In this document: positions 6,832 to 17,354 of the stretch, in pieces | Layout of the letters: each line of letters opens with the position of its first letter | How positions within the stretch are numbered: the stretch's first letter is position 1 | Assembly: GCA_044507695.1 (NCBI GenBank) | Contig: JBIQJD010000001.1 | Span: 186,001 to 250,000, forward strand | Length of the DNA: 64,000 bases | Origin: JBIQJD01 sp044507695 | Lineage (GTDB): Bacteria; Bacteroidota; Ignavibacteria; Ignavibacteriales; Ignavibacteriaceae | Direction of reading: 5' to 3' | Translations under genes and position numbers: made by a program | Notes under the pieces: generated by a model | What the model was told of the DNA's origin: nothing | Database searches by the model: none | What the model saw: the letters and a program-made list of their open reading frames with translations, nothing else

Positions 6832-9800
6832 ATGTTATTTCAAAATTCAAAGCAGGCTGTGTGGATAGCTGATCCTAAAACAGGTTCGTTCATTGCAGTT
6901 AATTCCGCTGCACTTGAATTTTATGGCTACACAGAAAAACAATTTCTTTCATTAAATATAAAAGATATAACAGGAGAATCTGCGTTTGATGTGTTAGATA
7001 AGGAAGTTAAGCAGACTCATCTTTCAAAAAATAAAAGCTCAGTGAAAGTAAATGCTGTTTATTCGGAACTAATCCAGAAAAATAAAAAGGTTATTATTGC
7101 CGCCGTTTCACCATCAACCGGGATTGAAGATGAAGTAAAAAACAGAATGCGGATTTTTTCTCAGATAAGCGAAGCAGTAATGTTATCTTCACCGGATGAT
7201 AAAATAATATTTTGGAATAATGAAGCTGAAGAAATATACGGCTACACCGCTGGTGAAGTTATAGGCAAAACTTCGGCAGAAGTTTTTCGTGTTTCTCTGC
7301 CTGATCCTAAAGAAAGAAAAATTATTGAGAGCACCTTAAAATCCAATGGCAAATGGAAAAGTCTGAATGTTCATCATAAAAAAAATGGTGAGCCGATATT
7401 TGTTGAATCAATCTCAAGCCAATTTACGGCTGATAATTCCGGTGCTGAAAGCGAAGAATATGTTCTGACAATTATAAGAAACATCACTTCAAGAGTTAAA
7501 GCAGAAGAGGAGATTCGGAGATCACGTGAAGAGTTGAATGTAATTTTACGAAATGTTTCAGATGGCATTACTGTTCAAAATTCTTCCGGCAGATTGGTTT
7601 ATGCAAATGATGCGGCAGCGCAGCTATGCGGTTATGCAACTGCCATGGAGTTTCGGAATGCATCGGGCACAGAACTGCTGAGTAAATTTCATATCATGGA
7701 TGAAAATGGTTTTCCCTTTCCGCTTGAAAGGCTGCCGGGCAGACTTGCATTAAAGGGAATTCCAAACGCTTCAACAGTTGTACGATTTAAAATTTTAGAA
7801 ACAGGTGAAGAACGATGGGCTAAGATTAATTCAACGCCCGTTTTTGATGAAGATGGTGATGTAAGATTAGCGATAAATATTTTTCATGATATAACTGACG
7901 AACGCAATGCAGCGGAGATGTTAAAAATTTCCGAGATGCGCTTCAGACTTCTATTTGAACAATCACCATTGAGTACGCAGATAATATCTCCCGATGGAAC
8001 AACTCTTCAGGTTAATAATGCATGGGAAAAGTTATTTGGTGCATCTATGGATGATCTTAAAGATTACAATATCTTGCATGATCAGCAGCTTGCCGAAACA
8101 GGAACACTTGATTTAATTAAGAAAGCATTAACTGGTGAAGCATCATTTTTACCTCCCATAAAATATTATCCTTCACAAGGAAAATACAAGGACAATGAAC
8201 TCTGGCTTCAGGCTTATATTTATCCTGTTAAAAATATAAACGGATCAATACGTGAACTTGTATTGATACATGAAAATATTACTGAGAGAAAACAAGCCGA
8301 ACAAAAGTTTGAAACAGAATACAAACTGAGAAGAGGAATAGAAGATTCAATTCCCGAAGGAATTGCTATTGTTGATCTGCAAGGAAAAATAACCTATGTA
8401 AATCCGGCTTTTTGTAGAATTATTTCAATGGATGAAAAGGATCTAATCAATAAATATCCTCCATACAGTTATTGGCCTGAAGAAGAAGCTGAAAAAATTA
8501 ATTCAGCGCTGCAGCAGATGTTAAGGGGAGAGGCGCCGCCCGAAGGCTTTGATTTAAAATTTAAAACCGGGAAAGGGAATTTAATTGATGTTCATATTTC
8601 AGTTTCACCAATAAAAGATGAATCAAACAACACTATATCATGGCTTTGTTCAATTTCTGATATTACTGACAGAAAGAAAACTGAACGAGAGCTTGAATCA
8701 ATATTAAAAGAACTCTCCGATTACAGGTATGCTCTTGATGTTTCCAGCATTGTTGCAATCACCGATCAAAAAGGAATTATAAAATATGCCAATAATAATT
8801 TCTTAAAGATTTCAAAGTACTCATACAATGAATTGGTTGGACAGGATCACCGGATTGTAAATTCCGGTTATCATTCAAAAGAGTTTATCAGAAATCTGTG
8901 GCGGACAATTGCTTCAGGGAATATCTGGAAAGGGGAACTTAGAAACCGCGCTAAAGATGGCAGCATTTATTGGGTTGAGACAACAATAGTTCCGTTCCTT
9001 GATGAAAACAATAAACCTTATCAATATGTTGCTATCAGATCTGATATAACTCAGAGAAAATTAAGTGAAGAGATTTTGAGAAAATCAGAAGAGAAATACA
9101 GAACACTTGTTGAAGGTACAAATGCCGTTTTATTCACAACAAATCTGCATGGAATTTTTACTTATGCTAATGAAGCAGCATCAAACCTGCTCAATCTTCC
9201 GATGGACAAAATATTAGGAAAGTTTTATCTGAAATTTGTTCATAAAGAAGACAGACAAAAAGTTCATGAGCATTTTATTAAAAAAACTTTAGTGGAAGAA
9301 AAATCATCCTACCTTGAATTCCGATATACAAACGGCAATGATAAAGAAGGCTGGGTAAGTTTTCTTGTTAATCCCTTAATTGAAAATGGAGTATTTACAG
9401 GTATTACCGGGATTGCTCAGGATATTACACAAAGAAAACAGGTGGAGAAAAAAATTGCTGATTCATTAAAAGAAAAAGAAACACTGCTTAAAGAAGTTCA
9501 CCATCGTGTAAAAAATAATATGCAAATAATTTACAGCCTGCTTAATCTTCAATCCGGTTCAATTGAAGACCAATCAGTATTGAATATTGTAAAAGAAAGC
9601 CAGAACCGGATAAGAATAATGGCGCTGCTTCATGAAAAATTATATCAATCTAAAGAGATATCGTACATTGATCTTCCCGGATATATAAAAGAAATAATTA
9701 AAAATGTTGTCAGCTCCTATATTCTTGATATGGATAAGATTAAGGTTGATGTAGACATTGATGAATTTGAAGTAAGTATTGATGCTGCAATTTCGATTGG

Positions 9801-10104
9801 ATTAATTATTAATGAATTAATTTCCAATGCAGTTAAATATGCATTTCCTGCCGGAAGGAAAGGCAGGGTTCGTTTTTTACTTAAGAAAAATGATAATGCT
9901 TCTCACAAAATGATAATTAGTGATAATGGTGTGGGTTTCCCATCCTCAATAAATTTTAAGAACACATCTTCACTCGGGCTTCAGCTTGTTAATACACTCG
10001 TTAACCAGATTGAAGGTTCTATTCAAATGAATAATAGTGAAGGAACAGAATTCATTATTATATTTCCTTCCGAAGAAAATAAAGTGCAAACTGCTAATGA
10101 GTAG
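6832..10104 (+). CDS. Cytoplasmic multi-PAS sensor histidine kinase (HisKA_2 type)
   Basis: This 1090-residue protein has no membrane segment. About seven PAS modules start near residues 1, 105, 234, 368, 498, 626 and 754; several end in the D-I-T-x-R linker typical of PAS/PAC units. A HisKA_2 phosphoacceptor block KEVHHRVKNNMQ (His890/His891) and an HATPase domain (NELISNAVKYAF, SDNGVGFP, GLQLVN) follow. It would sense soluble or redox cues and phosphorylate a response regulator, but no receiver protein is encoded nearby, so it is an orphan. The first PAS begins abruptly at the start codon; an in-frame stop at 6823-6825 rules out a longer N-terminus. The start has no obvious ribosome-binding site. 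Confidence 0.88.
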   Translation: MLFQNSKQAVWIADPKTGSFIAVNSAALEFYGYTEKQFLSLNIKDITGESAFDVLDKEVKQTHLSKNKSSVKVNAVYSELIQKNKKVIIAAVSPSTGIEDEVKNRMRIFSQISEAVMLSSPDDKIIFWNNEAEEIYGYTAGEVIGKTSAEVFRVSLPDPKERKIIESTLKSNGKWKSLNVHHKKNGEPIFVESISSQFTADNSGAESEEYVLTIIRNITSRVKAEEEIRRSREELNVILRNVSDGITVQNSSGRLVYANDAAAQLCGYATAMEFRNASGTELLSKFHIMDENGFPFPLERLPGRLALKGIPNASTVVRFKILETGEERWAKINSTPVFDEDGDVRLAINIFHDITDERNAAEMLKISEMRFRLLFEQSPLSTQIISPDGTTLQVNNAWEKLFGASMDDLKDYNILHDQQLAETGTLDLIKKALTGEASFLPPIKYYPSQGKYKDNELWLQAYIYPVKNINGSIRELVLIHENITERKQAEQKFETEYKLRRGIEDSIPEGIAIVDLQGKITYVNPAFCRIISMDEKDLINKYPPYSYWPEEEAEKINSALQQMLRGEAPPEGFDLKFKTGKGNLIDVHISVSPIKDESNNTISWLCSISDITDRKKTERELESILKELSDYRYALDVSSIVAITDQKGIIKYANNNFLKISKYSYNELVGQDHRIVNSGYHSKEFIRNLWRTIASGNIWKGELRNRAKDGSIYWVETTIVPFLDENNKPYQYVAIRSDITQRKLSEEILRKSEEKYRTLVEGTNAVLFTTNLHGIFTYANEAASNLLNLPMDKILGKFYLKFVHKEDRQKVHEHFIKKTLVEEKSSYLEFRYTNGNDKEGWVSFLVNPLIENGVFTGITGIAQDITQRKQVEKKIADSLKEKETLLKEVHHRVKNNMQIIYSLLNLQSGSIEDQSVLNIVKESQNRIRIMALLHEKLYQSKEISYIDLPGYIKEIIKNVVSSYILDMDKIKVDVDIDEFEVSIDAAISIGLIINELISNAVKYAFPAGRKGRVRFLLKKNDNASHKMIISDNGVGFPSSINFKNTSSLGLQLVNTLVNQIEGSIQMNNSEGTEFIIIFPSEENKVQTANE

Positions 10105-10251
10105 AATTTCTTGCTGAGATTAAGAAATCATTTTTTTTAATCATTTAAAATATTGATTATTGCTGCTGAAAAAATTTCATAAAAAAAGTTTTATCCATAC
10201 TTCCCTTCATTTTTTAATAATAGAATTATTAAGTGCTGCCAAATATTTTTA

Positions 10252-10280
10252 TTGACAATAAATTTTTAAGAATATATATT
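10252..10280 (+). promoter_or_regulatory. Sigma-70-like promoter of the GntR regulator gene
   Basis: TTGACA at 10252-10257, a 17-base spacer and TATATT at 10275-10280 make a strong canonical promoter about 40 bases before the start of the regulator gene. AACATGTT at 10298-10305, an 8-bp palindrome just downstream, could belong to an autoregulatory operator, but this is weak. Confidence 0.65.
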
Positions 10281-10320
10281 ACATCATACATATTACAAAC
10301 ATGTTAAAGGAGAGATTAAA

Positions 10321-11040
10321 ATCTTTTCACCAATTGGAAATAAGGAATCATTAAGCCGGAAGGTTGCTGCAGAAATTGAAGCTGCGATAGCCTCAAAAAA
10401 AATACATTCCGGTTCACGTCTGCCATCAGAATTAGAGTTGTGTGCACAATTTGGCGTTAGCAGAACAGCAGTGCGTGAAGCACTTCAAATGTTAAGTGCA
10501 AGGGGAATAATCTCAATAGAAAAAGGCCGCGGAATTTTTGTTAACGGCTTTTCCTCCGAAACAGTTACACACCCGATGATGACTTATCTCCAATTTAAAG
10601 GAAATGATGTACTTGATGTTATTAAAGCAAGACTGATAATTGAACCTTCAATAGCAGAATACGCTGCAATGCACAGAGATGAAGAAGATATCCAGATTCT
10701 GATGAATGATATTGATGAGATGATAAGAAACCAGGGACACGAAAAGGAACATGCAAATCTTGATCTGCAATTTCACCTTCATGTTGCTGCAGCTTCAAAG
10801 AATCATATTATGCCGCTCATTCTACAGCCAATTCACAAGCTGATGCCTAAAATTAAACAAAGGATATTATCAACAGTACCAAATGCATTTCAATCGGCTG
10901 TTGAGTGGCATTCAAAAATTGTAGAGGCAATAAAGAATTCGGATCCTGAAAAAGCATTTCAAACGATGAAAAAACATCTTGAGATAGCACTTGAGCATAC
11001 GCAACAGATGTTAAAAACTGAAGAAGACGAAGAAGACTAA
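10321..11040 (+). CDS. FadR-type GntR transcriptional regulator of the uronate locus
   Basis: The full frame gives 239 residues: a winged-helix GntR domain (about 1-75, with SRTAVREALQMLSARGII) and an all-helical FCD ligand domain (about 90-230) with metal-site-type residues in DLQFHLH, EWHSKIVEAI and MKKHLE. The first standard initiation codon is TTG at 10438, but starting there would delete half of the DNA-binding domain. Family-like sequence (FSPIGNKESLSRKVAAEI) continues upstream to ATC at 10321, eight bases after AAGGAG (10307-10312). I therefore place the start at this non-standard ATC. FadR/FCD regulators commonly sense uronates such as KDG, so it likely controls the locus downstream. 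Confidence 0.82.
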   Translation: MFSPIGNKESLSRKVAAEIEAAIASKKIHSGSRLPSELELCAQFGVSRTAVREALQMLSARGIISIEKGRGIFVNGFSSETVTHPMMTYLQFKGNDVLDVIKARLIIEPSIAEYAAMHRDEEDIQILMNDIDEMIRNQGHEKEHANLDLQFHLHVAAASKNHIMPLILQPIHKLMPKIKQRILSTVPNAFQSAVEWHSKIVEAIKNSDPEKAFQTMKKHLEIALEHTQQMLKTEEDEED

Positions 11041-11104
11041 AAAATTTTAAATAAAAAAGTTGTATGACATCTTACTCATTTTAAAAATTAAACTAAGCTG
11101 ATCT

Positions 11105-14104
11105 ATGAAAACACAATTAAACTATCAGCCCAAATTAAAATTCAGTTCACAATCACCGCACCTCTTCCAATCCTGGTTATCACCAAAGAGATATAATTAT
11201 AAAGTTAAGATAAAAAAGAAGATAGAAAATCTGCTTCTCATTTTATCTCTATTGATTTTCTTTCCAGCATCTTTATACGCTGGTGAAACAGGAAAGATTG
11301 CCGGAAAAATTACCGATGCTTCTACTGGTGAAGCGTTAATCGGAGCAAACATTGTAATTACCGGTAAATGGATAGATGGTGCAGAACAAAGCGCCGAGAA
11401 CTTACTTGGTGCTTCAACGGATGTGGAAGGTGAGTATTTTATTCTTAACATTCCTCCCGGACTCTACAGTATTCGTGCAAGTTATATCGGCTATAAAGAA
11501 CAAATTACCGTTCAGGTTCAGGTGGATGTTGATAAAACTACAAGAGTTGATTTTCAATTAACACCGGAAGCCTTTCAAACAGATGAAGTAGTAGTTGTTG
11601 CTCACACTCCGCAAACAGTTGAAAAAGATCTTACCGCAACAAAACAGGTTTACAATATAAATGATGTTCAAACACTTGCCGGTGTTTCTGATATTGCAGA
11701 TATACTTGAACTTCAGGCTGATGTGGTTGATGATCATTTTAGAGGAGGAAGAGTTGGTGAATCTCTTTACTTAATAGGTGGAGCAACAATCGTTAATCCG
11801 CTTAATAATGAAAGAGCATTCAGACCGATTGTGACCGGATTGCAGCAGGTTGAAGTTTATACAAGCGGTTTTAGCGCTGAATATGGAAATGCTCAATCAG
11901 GTATTGTAAATATGGTAGCTAAAGAAGGCGGAGATAAATGGGAAACAAGGCTTGAAGCTTCAACAACTCCTCCTTATTATAAAAGCTGGGCGGGAAGTGT
12001 TTACTCACCAAGCAATCTTGATTTTTATAATACACTTCAGGATGTAAAAGCGTGGCTTGAAGAAAATCCAACCCAGCCCGGCAGAGCATTATTTGATGCC
12101 GGTTTTGGTTTCGGAAGTACATATCTCCCGCCAAGAAACGTCTGGCCTCCAAATCCTTTAACACTTAAAGATTCACTTGAAATTGCACGGCTGGGGCAAG
12201 TAGCCTGGCTTCAATCAATAAGAGATGTTGGGTTAGAATACAACAATAATTTTGATTACCGTTTTGATTTTACTACCGGAGGACCAATCGCAAAAGATTT
12301 TAAAATATTTGTTGCAGCACGGCAGAATCTTGAATACCCAATTGTACCAACTCCGAACCAGAATGTTGAACGCCAGGTGATGTCCAATCTTACATATCAG
12401 CCTACCGAATTTGATAAATTCAAATTCCGTTTTATTTATGATTATCAGTATGAAAATATTTTAAATAGCAACTGGCTCCGCTGGATGTTTGATCGTACAC
12501 TCAGTGTTTCAAGAGAAATTCAGAATACAAAACAATATGGCTTTGATTGGCAGCATGTATTTAATCAATCAACAATTTTAGACCTAAAGCTTAATCTGCT
12601 TCAAACAGAATTGAATGAAAGGATCGAACTGCTTGATGATGGAGAATTTATTCAGGATTACAATAACAGAACAAACTGGGTAGATTATACCGGACCATCT
12701 GCACATAGGGTTGGCAGAGCAAATGATGACAGGGGTGATGAAAAAACAACTACATACGATATCCACGCAAGTATTTTAACACAATTCAATAAGTATAATC
12801 TGATTAAAGGCGGTCTTCAATTCTCATATTACAATGTAGATGTTGATCGTGAATTAAATGTTGTTGATGCCGGCGGATACAGAGCAATTAATTTCAATTA
12901 TTATCCGTTTGAAGGAGCGCTTTATCTGCAGGATAAAATGGAGTTTGAAGGATTCATAGCAAATGTTGGTTTGCGTTTGGATTTCTATGATTTCAATGCT
13001 GAATATTTCAGCGATTTGTTTTCTCCGTTAAGAAATCCTTATTACGATGAAAACCTTCCTTACCTTGAAAGGGGACAGTATTATGATCGTAATCTTGCAG
13101 CTAAAGAAAAAACAAAGCTATATGCTAAACTTCAGCCAAGAATAGGAATTTCATTTCCTGTTACTGAGTTTTCCGTTTTCCATCTTAATTATGGAACATT
13201 TACGCAGCGCCCTTCCTTTGATCAGGTATTCTTCAGCCAAATAACAGCATTTAATGATATTGAAATTCTTGGTAATCCGCGATTAAAACCTGAGAACACG
13301 AAAGCTTATGATATCGGACTTGTTAATGCTTTCCCATTAGGAATAAAACTGGACATCAGTGCATATTATAAAGATGTTACCAATCTTGTTGAGACTGCAT
13401 ATTTTTATGATCAGCAGCAGACGGTTTACAGAACCTATACTAACCGCGATTATGCAGATATAAAAGGCTTTCATATAAGCGTTGAAAAAAATGATGGAGC
13501 TTTAAGAGGATTTATAAGATACAATTATGAAGCAGCAACAGGTAAAAGCAGTAATGAATTTAATGCGCCTGTAACTTATTTTGAAAATCCCCCGGAAGGG
13601 CAGGAAGCAATTGAAATTCCTGATGCAGAAGACGTTTTTCTTGATTATGACAGAACACATAAGGCAGTTTTTAATTTAAGATATATAACTGATAAACAAT
13701 TCGGTTTCACCATTGGAGATTTCCATCCGCTTGCAGATATCTCAATCAGTGTTACTTTCCGTTTATTTACCGGCCGCCCGTACACATGGGATGAAACTGG
13801 GCAGGGTTTAAGATACAACAAACGCACACCAACAGAACGTGATTTAAGAGTACGCCTTGAAAAGAAAATTCCATTTGGGCGTGATGCTGTCGTTTTTTAC
13901 CTGGAAGGTTTTAATCTGCTGAACCAGGAGATATATCATTATTCAAGAATGTTTAACAGTGATGAGAATACTGTAAGATGGGAAAAAGACAGAGCAGACG
14001 TTTTAACATACAAAGAATATGCACCTTACGCTACAAGCCAGGAAGTTTATCTGTTGAATAATCAGCCGAGACATTTTCGCCTCGGTATGATTTTCAGATT
14101 TTAA
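11105..14104 (+). CDS. TonB-dependent outer-membrane receptor (SusC-like, oligosaccharide uptake)
   Basis: In 999 residues the order is: a signal peptide preceded by an unusual basic leader of about 35 residues, a carboxypeptidase-regulatory-like beta-sandwich (about 60-155, GKIAGKITDASTGEALIGANI), a plug domain (about 160-275) and a C-terminal beta-barrel ending in aromatic FRLGMIFRF. It should import oligosaccharides across the outer membrane using TonB energy. It opens the structural part of the uronate locus, 64 bases after the regulator, followed by a T9SS-type protein and two barrel proteins rather than by a SusD lipoprotein. The exact substrate is inferred from context. The start ATG lacks a clear ribosome-binding site, and no internal Met would give a tidier signal peptide. 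Confidence 0.88.
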   Translation: MKTQLNYQPKLKFSSQSPHLFQSWLSPKRYNYKVKIKKKIENLLLILSLLIFFPASLYAGETGKIAGKITDASTGEALIGANIVITGKWIDGAEQSAENLLGASTDVEGEYFILNIPPGLYSIRASYIGYKEQITVQVQVDVDKTTRVDFQLTPEAFQTDEVVVVAHTPQTVEKDLTATKQVYNINDVQTLAGVSDIADILELQADVVDDHFRGGRVGESLYLIGGATIVNPLNNERAFRPIVTGLQQVEVYTSGFSAEYGNAQSGIVNMVAKEGGDKWETRLEASTTPPYYKSWAGSVYSPSNLDFYNTLQDVKAWLEENPTQPGRALFDAGFGFGSTYLPPRNVWPPNPLTLKDSLEIARLGQVAWLQSIRDVGLEYNNNFDYRFDFTTGGPIAKDFKIFVAARQNLEYPIVPTPNQNVERQVMSNLTYQPTEFDKFKFRFIYDYQYENILNSNWLRWMFDRTLSVSREIQNTKQYGFDWQHVFNQSTILDLKLNLLQTELNERIELLDDGEFIQDYNNRTNWVDYTGPSAHRVGRANDDRGDEKTTTYDIHASILTQFNKYNLIKGGLQFSYYNVDVDRELNVVDAGGYRAINFNYYPFEGALYLQDKMEFEGFIANVGLRLDFYDFNAEYFSDLFSPLRNPYYDENLPYLERGQYYDRNLAAKEKTKLYAKLQPRIGISFPVTEFSVFHLNYGTFTQRPSFDQVFFSQITAFNDIEILGNPRLKPENTKAYDIGLVNAFPLGIKLDISAYYKDVTNLVETAYFYDQQQTVYRTYTNRDYADIKGFHISVEKNDGALRGFIRYNYEAATGKSSNEFNAPVTYFENPPEGQEAIEIPDAEDVFLDYDRTHKAVFNLRYITDKQFGFTIGDFHPLADISISVTFRLFTGRPYTWDETGQGLRYNKRTPTERDLRVRLEKKIPFGRDAVVFYLEGFNLLNQEIYHYSRMFNSDENTVRWEKDRADVLTYKEYAPYATSQEVYLLNNQPRHFRLGMIFRF

Positions 14105-14121
14105 ATTTTATTGAGGTCTTA

Positions 14122-16347
14122 ATGAAGAATTTAAAGATTAAAATAATTGTATTGAGTTTACTTATTCCGTTTGGATTAACTCAATCCCAAATTCGTGAGT
14201 ACCGGATTCATGACCGCGGAATGCTGCACAATACAGTATTCAATACTGGTGATATAGCACGAAGCTGGATGACCGGAGACGCCGGGAATAAAACAAATGT
14301 TCCTCTATTTGAATGGCCTCCGAGATCAAGAACTGTTATTGATGGAATTGAATACAGCGGGCATCATAATATGCTGGGCGGCGGCGTATATATTGCAGCA
14401 AACATAAAAGGTAAACCAGGTAAAGAAAACCGGCTTTATGCACTTAGCGGTGGTGTTGGTGCAAGCCAGCCTGAAGTTGTGTTCGGCCGCTGGAGCTTTC
14501 CGTTATTTATGGAAGAGATTGAAAACTATCCTGTTCTTCCTGATGGTACATTAAATCCAGATTATAACCCTGATGAAGCTGAAGAAATAATCACTTCATC
14601 GTGGGCTACTCCCGTTGGTATTACTGTAACCAGAACTTCACGCTCATGGAGTTATCCTGATTATGATGATATGATCATCTATGAATATACTTTTGAATAT
14701 ACCGGAGATACGGACGGCAATCCGGCAACAATTGAAAGAGATTCAACTCTTGTTGATGCAATGATTTTATTCATATATGGATTTGCTCCTTCAATGCTTG
14801 GCTACCAAAGACATTACCAGGAATGGAAATATGAAGCTGGAATTTATCGCGGTGATCAAAGAACTTTTTGGGATGCTGATTATTGGCTCGCATTTAATAT
14901 GGATGTTCAAACAAATCTTGATCCTAATCTTGCAGGAAAACCTGAACCGAATAAAGAATTGTTCAGACGATTTGCTCAAACAGGCGAAAACGGCGGCGGG
15001 TTATTAGCTGCACAGGCTCCTGGGTACTGCATGCTTTATTATGATTTGAATCATCTTGCTGTTGTTGACCCAAATAATCCTGATTTAAATGAATCAGAAG
15101 CGGTAAAGGTCTTAAGACAACGCCAGGGCGTGTATTATGAACTCGATGAAAACAATCATATTAAACAACCATGGTCTAATAAAGTTAGTACAGGAAATAC
15201 AAATTCTGTTAAGATGATGGATCAATCTATTAACCCGGATAGCAGATGGAGCGGCGTTTACAGCGAAGGCAGTACAACATGGCCTGAAGTTCCGCGTAAT
15301 GATCCAAGATGGTACGGAAGAGCTGCTTACAATTACAGGCAAAGCAATGATGCCGGACAGAAACACATCGTGTTTGGTCCTTACACACTTAACATCGGTG
15401 ATAAACTTCATTATGCACTTGCAGAGGTAGTTGGCTATGGTGCTGAAACAGGCAAAAGAATTGAAGGCGGACAGGTTCAGCAGCAATGGGATTTTACTCC
15501 TGGCTGGAACAGAAGAGTTGTGGTTGATGGTGAAGTAATGACTGAAAATTATCTTGAAGAATTTGGTTATCCCGATTATGTCAATTCAGATGTTAAGAAT
15601 GTTACGCAGGTTGCACATAAAGCTTTCACTGCTTATTTGGGTAAAGAGCCTGTAGTTCCTATTTGGCCCGAAGATAACCCCAGCAAAGGCAGTTATAAAA
15701 TTCCGGTTCCTGTTCCCGCTCCAGCAATAGAAGTTGAAAATACTGCCGATGGTTCTGTAAGATTGGCATGGATTAGAGCAGTTGAAGATTTTACTCACCC
15801 ACGGTTAACAGGACAGTTGGCAAAGTTTAACATATACCGCGCAAATGTTGCAATGGGTCCTTGGACACTTCTTAAATCAATCAATAAAGGTGATGTTAAT
15901 TCCGAAGGCATTTATGAATGGTTTGATGATGATGAGGGATTCAAAATTGGTGAAACAAAATATTATGCTGTTACTTCTGTAGATGAACATGGAAATGAAA
16001 GCGGCAAAACAAATATTACCCGTCTTCAAAAAAATATTGGCTCGGTTGAAAAATTGACAAAGGTTTATGCGGTGCCGAATCCTTTCATATCTAAATCCGG
16101 ATTTACCGGAGAAGGTGAAGTAGCTGATAAAATTGGATTTTATGGATTGCCTGAAAAATGTACAATCAGAATTTTCTCATACTCCGGCAATCTTGTTGAA
16201 ACAATAGAACACGATGATCCACTTTATTCTGCTGAATGGCTGCAGGTTACCAAGAATGGACAGGAAATTGCCTCCGGAATTTACTTCTATGTTGTAACTA
16301 CTCCGGAAGGTGAACAGACAACCGGAAAATTTGTTGTGATTAAGTAA
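14122..16347 (+). CDS. Large secreted protein with FN3-like region and T9SS sorting domain
   Basis: The 741-residue product has a signal peptide (cleavage near residue 22), a long body of no recognised family with many Trp and Tyr residues, an FN3-like segment (about 540-640; VRLAWIRA, KYYAVTSVDEHGNESG) and a C-terminal sorting-type domain (VYAVPNPFI ... GIYFYVVTT ... GKFVVIK). The good ribosome-binding site GAGG lies just before ATG. Its place between the TonB receptor and two barrels suggests a surface-exposed partner of the receptor, possibly performing the glycan-capture job that SusD has elsewhere. That role is inference. No hydrolase motif is seen. Confidence 0.7.
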   Translation: MKNLKIKIIVLSLLIPFGLTQSQIREYRIHDRGMLHNTVFNTGDIARSWMTGDAGNKTNVPLFEWPPRSRTVIDGIEYSGHHNMLGGGVYIAANIKGKPGKENRLYALSGGVGASQPEVVFGRWSFPLFMEEIENYPVLPDGTLNPDYNPDEAEEIITSSWATPVGITVTRTSRSWSYPDYDDMIIYEYTFEYTGDTDGNPATIERDSTLVDAMILFIYGFAPSMLGYQRHYQEWKYEAGIYRGDQRTFWDADYWLAFNMDVQTNLDPNLAGKPEPNKELFRRFAQTGENGGGLLAAQAPGYCMLYYDLNHLAVVDPNNPDLNESEAVKVLRQRQGVYYELDENNHIKQPWSNKVSTGNTNSVKMMDQSINPDSRWSGVYSEGSTTWPEVPRNDPRWYGRAAYNYRQSNDAGQKHIVFGPYTLNIGDKLHYALAEVVGYGAETGKRIEGGQVQQQWDFTPGWNRRVVVDGEVMTENYLEEFGYPDYVNSDVKNVTQVAHKAFTAYLGKEPVVPIWPEDNPSKGSYKIPVPVPAPAIEVENTADGSVRLAWIRAVEDFTHPRLTGQLAKFNIYRANVAMGPWTLLKSINKGDVNSEGIYEWFDDDEGFKIGETKYYAVTSVDEHGNESGKTNITRLQKNIGSVEKLTKVYAVPNPFISKSGFTGEGEVADKIGFYGLPEKCTIRIFSYSGNLVETIEHDDPLYSAEWLQVTKNGQEIASGIYFYVVTTPEGEQTTGKFVVIK

Positions 16348-16358
16348 GGAGAGTGAAG

Positions 16359-17333
16359 ATGAAAAAATCCAAAATAATCTTAATAGTATTTTTGCTTCTA
16401 GTTTTTTCAAATTCAGCTTCATTCCCGTTTGAAAAAGTTGGAACAACTTCTTTTCAGTTCTTAAAAATATCTATGAGTTCAAGAGCTTCAGCAATGGGCG
16501 GATCTTTAACCGCACTTGTTGATAACTCGGAAGCCGTGTTTATTAATCCTGCCGGTTTAGCCAGCGTTGAGTTTATTGATGCTTCAGTCAGCTACCTTGA
16601 TTGGCTTCTGGATGTAAAACATTATTCTTTTTCTGCTGCTTACAATTTTGAAGGAATTGGCACAATAGGGTTTCACGGATTATTTACTGATGTTGGTGAA
16701 ATAGAAGTAACACGTGTTTCAAGTCTTGGTTTTGTTGGTGAAAATTATAATCCTGGCTTAACTGGTGAAGTAATAAAACCCGGAGCAGGATCATTCGGTA
16801 TTTCCTTTGCAAGATTCTTAACAGATAAATTTGCTTTTGGGTTAACTGCTAAATATGTGTATGAAGATCTTGTTTATGAAAAAACAGGTGAACTTGTTTT
16901 TGATGGCGGATTAGTTTTTAAAACAGGTTTCCGTTCAATTGTTCTTGCAGCATCTCTTCTTCACTTCGGTCCAAAAGTTCAGTTTATTGATAAAAGTTAT
17001 CCGCTTCCTCAAACATTTACGATAGGTATTTCAGGACATTTATTTTCACCCGGTGATCCGCTGCTTGCACAGGTTAACGGGCATGATCTTGTAATTTCTT
17101 ATGATATGGTTCAGCCGCGGGATTTTGATCAACAGCATGTTGTTGGTTTGGAGTACAGTTATGATAATATGATTTTCTTGCGCGGTGGTTATAAGTTCAA
17201 TGGTGATCAGGAAGGATTAAGCGCAGGTGTTGGACTTTTGTTTCAGAATTACCGTCTCGATTATGCATTTAATGATTACGGCCAATATCTAAATTCTGTT
17301 CACAGAGTTACACTGGGATTTCAATTTAATTAG
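16359..17333 (+). CDS. PorV/PorQ-like outer-membrane protein
   Basis: The 324-residue protein has a signal peptide, then the block MSSRASAMGGSLTALVDNSE followed by FINPAGLA, typical of PorV/PorQ and FadL-related barrels, and ends in alternating aromatic strands (VTLGFQFN). A GTG at 16353 would add two residues, but ATG at 16359 lies seven bases after AAGGAG, so it is preferred. PorV-type proteins shuttle T9SS cargo to the cell surface. Here it lies between a T9SS cargo and another barrel, so it could be a dedicated shuttle or a locus-specific channel. It is co-transcribed with its neighbours. Confidence 0.75.
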   Translation: MKKSKIILIVFLLLVFSNSASFPFEKVGTTSFQFLKISMSSRASAMGGSLTALVDNSEAVFINPAGLASVEFIDASVSYLDWLLDVKHYSFSAAYNFEGIGTIGFHGLFTDVGEIEVTRVSSLGFVGENYNPGLTGEVIKPGAGSFGISFARFLTDKFAFGLTAKYVYEDLVYEKTGELVFDGGLVFKTGFRSIVLAASLLHFGPKVQFIDKSYPLPQTFTIGISGHLFSPGDPLLAQVNGHDLVISYDMVQPRDFDQQHVVGLEYSYDNMIFLRGGYKFNGDQEGLSAGVGLLFQNYRLDYAFNDYGQYLNSVHRVTLGFQFN

Positions 17334-17354
17334 GATTTTCAGGAGTTCACATTA

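Noticed and set aside
15112..15486. 124-residue antisense open frame inside the 741-residue secreted protein gene
   Set aside because: It is opposite a well-supported gene, has no ribosome-binding site or recognisable domain, and its composition is that of a shadow frame.
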